Positions 59,801 through 64,000 of a stretch of 64,000 bases of DNA are shown here, piece by piece. Source of the stretch: Glandiceps talaboti (taxonomy: Eukaryota; Hemichordata; Enteropneusta; Spengelidae); assembly GCF_964340395.1 (NCBI RefSeq), contig NC_135560.1:10351098-10415097 (forward strand), in the 5' to 3' direction. Numbering within the stretch: position 1 is the first letter of the stretch; every line of letters starts with the position of its first letter. Position numbers and translations under genes: made by a program. The notes beneath the pieces are model-generated. The model saw only the letters and a program-made list of their open reading frames with translations. It ran no database searches and was not told the DNA's origin.

Positions 59801-62149
59801 TTTTTTCATTCAACATTCGAAAAGATCACGTGTTATCACAGTTCACGAAATATTACGGTTTGTTGTCATTATAAGTAACAGCGTTTGTCACACAAATGAC
59901 TGAAGTGTCTATCAAACTTCAAATCAGTAAAATTTATTAATATCAGCTATATTAAAATAAAAGAAATGAGAATTAGCTTTGTAACATTATCATTGCAAAT
60001 GTTGACCCTAATTTTTTTTTAATGTTTCTCGTTACTTTTTGAAAGCAAGTATGGGACGGTCGGGCGATTTAAAATTCGGAGGAAAAAAGTTTTAAAAAAT
60101 CGTCTTCTTTGTGTTTCTCTGCCTCTCCTTTTCCTCCTCTCTGTCATATTTTAATTGGAGTCCTGGAAAGAAATCCTTTCCCAGCTTCTCTACACAATTG
60201 GCATGTTTTCAGCCTCCTACTTGAATAACTTCCGTCATGAAAGAAATGCTCTGTTCGTGAACAAGTGTCGCCGCCGCCGCCATGACTATAAATTACGTCG
60301 ACAGTCCATACACTTGCTTATTCTCGCCATTGAGGGCGCTGTTCCGAAAACGTTAAGGGAGGGCAGAAACTTGATTTGGGTCGGTTGGAAAACAGTAATT
60401 TTTAAAAATTTAAAGTACAAAGAAAATAAATTCCGAGTTACCTACCCTATTTTCTGAAGTCATGTTATCGGAAACAAATATTTTTTTTGTATTTTGTCTT
60501 AACAATGTCACAACCTCAAGAGAGTAAATGATGACGTGTCAGTCTGCTCACTATTTTTTGTCAATAAACTGACACGTATCTTATCATTTCCCTAACAGAT
60601 GACGAAACTCTTCTACCAAAATTACACCACAAAGGATGGTTTCAACGGTGATCTGCAGATACCGGAAGTGCATAGAGCCATTTCACTCCACCCCATCAAA
60701 AGTCCTAAGAATTTATACAGAATGCACTCATACCTGACCCAACGACAGATTTCAGACTTGAACTTAAAAGTTGCGAAATTGAAGAAAGAAGCCAAGGCTG
60801 CAGGCGACATAACAGCTGGGGGAAATCCTTCCCTAGCTGACCGTATGATGGAGGGACTTTCCAACACTGTACCAGCTCGTTATCAGGAAATTCTACCCTG
60901 GGAATACCATTCGGATCGTTCGTACTCAACATGGAAGAATTCCGTGACGTCAAGCTTAAGTAAGGCGATGCGAAGTTCCTGCAAAACTGACCGACAAAGT
61001 ATTTTGTTGTTCTATACTGAAGACGAGGCTAATATACATAAGAAAGGTTGGCATAGTAAACTCGATTTTATTAAGTACGGATACAAACAAATCAACCCTA
61101 CTTCTGGATGTTCGTGTTTGATGCGTGTCCGTTTGAAACACCGCAAGCACACTCGAGACAAGTGGCTCCACATGTCAGAAAAATACACATTTCTCACACG
61201 ACCATTTGGTAAAATCGAATTCCTTGAAATACCACCGAAACCAACTGAGTTTAAACAGGCGGCTGAATTTCAGCAGATGAATCAAGAGACTGGTTTTGGC
61301 GAAGATGGCAAAATCGATGATACATTTCATAGGGAACATTATAAAGCGAAGAGAAAATACACAAAAGACACGGTCCACTTCGTTATTCCTTTGGCTGGTA
61401 GGCCTGAATCGTTCAAAAGGTTTATGAAAAACTTCGAAGAAGTGTGCATTCAACAGGACGATAACGTGAAGTTAGTTGTTGTTTTATTTGATGACATCGT
61501 CGACGATGAAGATGGGGATGGCCCTGTAGAGTTAGTCCATTCATATCAAAGAAAGTACCCGTATCGAGACATTCGTGTAATCTTTGGAAAAGAGGCATTT
61601 TCACGTGGGCTTGCACTACAATTGGGAGCTAGTCAATTTCCAGACGACGCTTTGCTTTTCTTTCTTGACGTTGATCTTCAATTCTCCACCAGTACACTAA
61701 ATCGTTGTCGTGCAAACACCTTAGAAGGGACGCAAGTATACTACCCCGTCATGTTTAGTCTATATGATCCTGATATCACGGATGACAACAACATTGCAAG
61801 TATGAAGTCAACACAACTGATATCGAAACTTAAAGGCTTCTTTCGCGACTTCTCTTTTGGTATGCTTTGCGCGTATCATAGTGATGTGAAGGCTGCTGGC
61901 GGTTTTGACCTAGCTATACAAGGATGGGGAGGAGAAGACGTTGATTTATTTGATAAGTTTGTGAAACACGGTTTCACCGTATTTCGAGTGCCTGACATTG
62001 ATCTGGTTCACGTGTATCATACCAAGTACTGTGACCCCAAATTAACCCTCCATCAGTACAAAAACTGTATTGGCTCCAAATCAATGATAATCGCTGATAC
62101 ACAACAATTAGCCGAATTGGTCGAAAAGAAACGAAACAAACAATTGTGA
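56038..62149 (+). CDS. CHSY: Chondroitin sulfate synthase (CHSY1/CHSY3-like), two coding exons
   Basis: The two exons (56038-56811 and 60599-62149) join in phase 0 across a GTAAGC...CTAACAG intron to encode 774 residues; vertebrate CHSY1 is about 800. This family polymerises chondroitin by alternately adding GlcA (beta1,3) and GalNAc (beta1,4) from UDP-sugars in the Golgi. Residues 1-12 are short and basic, and about 12-30 form a type II signal anchor. The N-terminal GT31-like module begins near FIYVGVMTAK (71-80), with the acidic motif TDDDVY at 156-161, CMGGPG at 205-210 and HEDVEIGRC at 236-244. The C-terminal GT7-like module runs from about 515 to 765, with FLDVDL at 613-618 and QGWGGEDVDLF at 699-709. 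Both metal-binding motifs (DDD, DVD) are intact, which favours an active synthase over the inactive CHPF paralogue. An in-frame TGA at 56017 precedes the first ATG. Whether it is closer to CHSY1 or CHSY3 is undecided; it may be pre-duplication. Confidence 0.95.
56989..57415 (+). mobile_element. Related TTA-flanked inverted-repeat element in CHSY intron
   Basis: 427 bp from GGCCAGATAAAAAAAATAGT to ...TTCTTATTGTTTTGCC, with TTA at 56986-56988 and 57416-57418. The terminal style (GGCC, A-run, GTGTG, then CC-rich; CCTACCTACCCTA near the other end) marks it as a diverged cousin of the 558-926 family. Confidence 0.55.
58094..58456 (+). repeat. Tandem duplication in CHSY intron (two units of about 180 bp)
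   Basis: 58094-58270 and 58271-58456 share GGGGAAA...CTTTA, TCATTCAATG-like, CGCGACAATATAATT, TTTTTATTGAA and TGCGACACA..CCTACTGTTTCC. Indels in the G-rich part separate them. Confidence 0.6.
59388..59674 (-). mobile_element. TAA-flanked inverted-repeat element in CHSY intron
   Basis: 287 bp with ends GCGAGAAAAAAAATTGTGTG and the inverse of GGCAAAATGTGTTCCGATGA, flanked by TAA (59385-59387, 59675-59677). Internal GGGTAGGTAGGTCGG matches the right subterminal part of the 558-926 family, so it lies in reverse. Confidence 0.5.
59724..59985 (+). repeat. Dispersed repeat, copy 2 (in CHSY intron)
   Basis: Same orientation as 53749-53998; similar over the full 250 bp with short indels. Non-coding. 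Confidence 0.55.
60380..60501 (+). mobile_element. Partial inverted-repeat element just before CHSY exon 2
   Basis: TTACCTACCCTATTTTCTGA, then TCATGTTATCGGAAACAAAT and a TTTTGTC end followed by TTA, matches the right end of the element at 56989-57415. The left end is unclear. It ends about 100 bases upstream of the exon 2 acceptor. Confidence 0.45.
60599..62149 (+). CDS. CHSY: CHSY exon 2 (terminal coding exon, 516 codons)
   Basis: Starts directly after the acceptor ...TTTCCCTAACAG; its first codon is ATG, but it is internal (residue 259), because human CHSY1 also reads ...WSYE then MQQLFYENY here. It carries the linker (259-510) and the GT7-like beta1,4-GalNAc-transferase-type module: VHFVIPLAGRPESF (517-530), VKLVVVLFDD (548-557), FSRGLALQLGAS (592-603), FLDVDL (613-618), the WGGED substrate/metal loop (701-705), HVYHTKYCDP (729-738) and a final QQLAEL. 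Stop TGA at 62147. The linker is the least conserved part. Confidence 0.95.
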   Translation: MTKLFYQNYTTKDGFNGDLQIPEVHRAISLHPIKSPKNLYRMHSYLTQRQISDLNLKVAKLKKEAKAAGDITAGGNPSLADRMMEGLSNTVPARYQEILPWEYHSDRSYSTWKNSVTSSLSKAMRSSCKTDRQSILLFYTEDEANIHKKGWHSKLDFIKYGYKQINPTSGCSCLMRVRLKHRKHTRDKWLHMSEKYTFLTRPFGKIEFLEIPPKPTEFKQAAEFQQMNQETGFGEDGKIDDTFHREHYKAKRKYTKDTVHFVIPLAGRPESFKRFMKNFEEVCIQQDDNVKLVVVLFDDIVDDEDGDGPVELVHSYQRKYPYRDIRVIFGKEAFSRGLALQLGASQFPDDALLFFLDVDLQFSTSTLNRCRANTLEGTQVYYPVMFSLYDPDITDDNNIASMKSTQLISKLKGFFRDFSFGMLCAYHSDVKAAGGFDLAIQGWGGEDVDLFDKFVKHGFTVFRVPDIDLVHVYHTKYCDPKLTLHQYKNCIGSKSMIIADTQQLAELVEKKRNKQL

Positions 62150-62690
62150 AGATGATATGATCTAAAACCGTTATGACGAACCTGGGCCTGGAGCTGGGGT
62201 CAGCAATTCCCGTAGGCACATTCAATTCATCACCGTAGATCTAAACAAGAAAATCACAGCTAGCATATTCAAATGAACAGTTATCCGGATATATGTATTA
62301 CTTAGAAACCATACATCGGCATCGACAATTTGTGGTTATAAGCATACTAAATCAGATTTAAATTGAATGCCTTCCGTAAGGTCGCCAAAACCATAATTTT
62401 TCGTTTCTGTGCACATTATATTGCTGGAATGCAAAATTCTGAACTATAGCTATAATCATCCATGATGTACTTCTTAATTGGAAATCAAATTGATTATAAT
62501 GAAAATTAAATACATGAAATTTGAATCTTGCATACTTAAGATATTGCCAAATTGTTTGCAAAATCATTAATTATGCAAATGAACATTCAGCTACAGCCAC
62601 AGGTTTTAAAGGACACGTCCACTTCTTGATCATCAATGCATGTACTAAAGTATCTGAAATGTAAAACTTTCTAATAAAGATATAGCCTAT
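62150..62690 (+). other. CHSY 3' UTR candidate with poly(A) signals
   Basis: After the stop there is no further conserved coding sequence. An ATTAAA lies at 62505-62510 and a canonical AATAAA at 62673-62678, the latter inside the diverged tandem repeat. Either would give a 3' UTR of about 0.4-0.5 kb. The true end is unknown. Confidence 0.35.
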
Positions 62691-63190
62691 TGCTACTTAC
62701 CGAAAATCATCAATTATGCAAATTACTCATTAAAACTAAAAGCTACATAAACAAGTGCGGTTTGTGATGTTTGATGTATGAGGTACCAAAATATTTGAAA
62801 TTCAAAAAACCATCAGCATACCCAAGTGTTCTAAAGGTTGTATTGTAAGATATATGGCCTAATTATCAAAAGCTATTCATTATGCAAATGACTCATTACT
62901 ATCAAAACCTGTTGTAAAGATGTGCACATTGTTATCATCAATGAATGTACCAAATTATATAAAATTTGAAACTTGCATTCTCAGGATACAGCCTAATTGT
63001 CGAAAACATTCTGACTTATACAAAATTAATGATTCACTGAAACTAAAAACTATATCAACAAATTTCATAGGACGTTTACACATTATTATATTATCGTTAA
63101 CGTATGTACCAAATTATATGAAATTTGAAGCTTGCCTTCTTAAGATATAGCCTAATGATCGAAAATCATTAAATATGTAAATTACTCATT
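62455..63190 (+). repeat. Diverged tandem repeat, about 150-bp unit, just 3' of CHSY
   Basis: Five partial or complete units. The core is ATGTACCAAATTATATGAAA, TTTGAAGCTTGCATTCTTAA, GATATAGCCTAATTATCGAA, then AATCATTAATTATGCAAATGA. Three units keep ATGCAAAT (POU octamer). It overlaps the likely CHSY 3' UTR end (AATAAA at 62673 lies in a unit). Confidence 0.65.
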
Positions 63191-63227
63191 AAAACTAAGA
63201 AACTATGCCAGATGGTGGAGAGGTGAA

Positions 63228-63329
<102 letters not shown>

Positions 63330-63487
63330 TAAAAAAATTATTATATCTTTATCCCTCGCAAAAGACTTTGAAAAGCAAAGAAAAGTACATAACAATTAAA
63401 CTGGGTAAGACATTGCTAGAACCCCCAATTGACATCTGATTATTACATCTGACGTCATTTTCGGTAGTTGGTTCAGGCGTAGTCATT

Positions 63488-63754
63488 TCAAAATTGCCTG
63501 TACATGGTAACCACCAGAGGGCGGTAGGCCGTGGGTAAGCTGAAGTAGCTGTCGACGTTGAAATCCTGGTCATTGAATGTGTAATACCGATCTCCGCTAA
63601 AGAGGTAGGTTCTGCCATTAGAATATTAGAATGCGGCATCCATTTTATTTGGGTATGCCATTCCATACTAACAGGTGTCTGAGGTACCTGGCTTCTTACT
63701 TGCCTGTGCTGGCATTAACACCTTGATGGGGTGTAAATTTGTGATATCGGTCAC
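63488..63754 (-). pseudogene. Hemopexin-repeat pseudogene fragment
   Basis: On the minus strand, after a TTATTTCAG acceptor at about 63755, the sequence encodes DRYHKFTPHQGVN. It then reads VWNGIP, a break, NKMDAAF, a stop, and YSNGRTYLFSGDRYY followed by TFNDQDFNVDSYF. These are two consecutive hemopexin (four-bladed propeller) repeat signatures, as in matrix metalloproteinases, hemopexin and related proteins. Damage: an in-frame TAA after ASTGK, one extra A in CCCAAATAAAATG shifting the frame between WNGIP and NKMDAAF, and a TAA directly after DAAF. The intron-like acceptor argues against a processed copy. The parent gene may extend beyond the right window edge. A living gene with sequencing errors is less likely, because there are three separate lesions. 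Confidence 0.6.
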
Positions 63755-64000
63755 CTGAAATAACATGAAATATGCTAATTTGTTAAATACTTGAAAGGTT
63801 ACGCTGGAGAAGACTTGCTACATCCATGTGTAGTGGGATACCGTTTATCACAGTGACTTATGGTCACGTGTTTCAATTTTTAATATTATGTGTTTCACGT
63901 CGACTTTCTGAACTACTGCCAACATGTACAAGACTACAGTACGAATTGGTCATTCTACTGGAAAAGAGTATAGTATTTTTATAGACAAAATCTACTGGAA

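Larger units (their letters stand above)
56812..60598 (+). other. CHSY intron 1 (3.8 kb, repeat-filled)
   Basis: Phase-0 intron with GTAAGC donor and CTAACAG acceptor. It contains inverted-repeat elements at 56989-57415 and 59388-59674, a partial relative near 60380-60501, a tandem duplication of about 180 bp (58094-58456), and a dispersed repeat copy (59724-59985). A CRE-type TGACGTCA lies at about 57890. Open frames inside (for example 58970-59272 and 60155-60457) show no recognisable protein and I treat them as chance. Confidence 0.9.

Noticed and set aside
60155-60457. 100-codon plus frame in CHSY intron
   Set aside because: Overlaps an inverted-repeat element relic, no conserved content, and lies wholly inside the intron.

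Overview
This is a non-coding-rich window from an animal nuclear genome. It is AT-rich and full of simple repeats (TATG/CATA, TCTG, TA, GT, trinucleotide), tRNA-derived SINEs, small inverted-repeat transposons and decayed retroelement and gene fragments. The one complete gene has an intron with consensus splice sites and encodes a metazoan chondroitin synthase. I see no operons, bacterial promoters or Shine-Dalgarno sites. The repeat style suggests a marine invertebrate, possibly a deuterostome, but I cannot fix the species from sequence alone.

Left part (1-9.3 kb): several minus-strand open segments look like exons of an unrecognised gene or genes (1181-1393, 7729-7962, 8757-8934). A perfect NRF1-type palindrome lies near 9225. 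A dead LINE C-terminus (6691-7131) sits among TATG microsatellites. Middle part (9-54 kb): no complete gene. It holds inverted-repeat elements (558-926, 9499-9879, 15058-15765, 17466-17670, 18132-18412, 27134-27273, 44013-44842, 45370-46592, 54905-55470), a tRNA-derived SINE family in minus orientation (40258-40602, 43336-43670, fragments at 5395 and 11735), a second SINE type (47605-47900) and two minisatellites (14340-14845, 31089-31399). It also holds gene-like relics or isolated exons: an SH2-like exon (16991-17141), a kelch-like segment (23216-23395), a cytochrome P450 fragment (30492-30660) and several unassigned exon-like segments.

Right part (56-62.2 kb): a two-exon chondroitin sulfate synthase (CHSY) gene on the plus strand. 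Its 774-residue product has both glycosyltransferase modules and both acidic metal-binding motifs. Its 3.8-kb intron is packed with mobile-element copies and a tandem duplication. Immediately 3' lies a five-unit diverged tandem repeat carrying POU-octamer-like ATGCAAAT. At the right edge (63488-63754, minus) is a hemopexin-repeat pseudogene with in-frame stops and a one-base frameshift.

The Golgi chondroitin synthase is the only confidently functional protein gene. The main interest elsewhere is the repeat ecology and the hidden short exon or pseudogene fragments that simple ORF calling misses.
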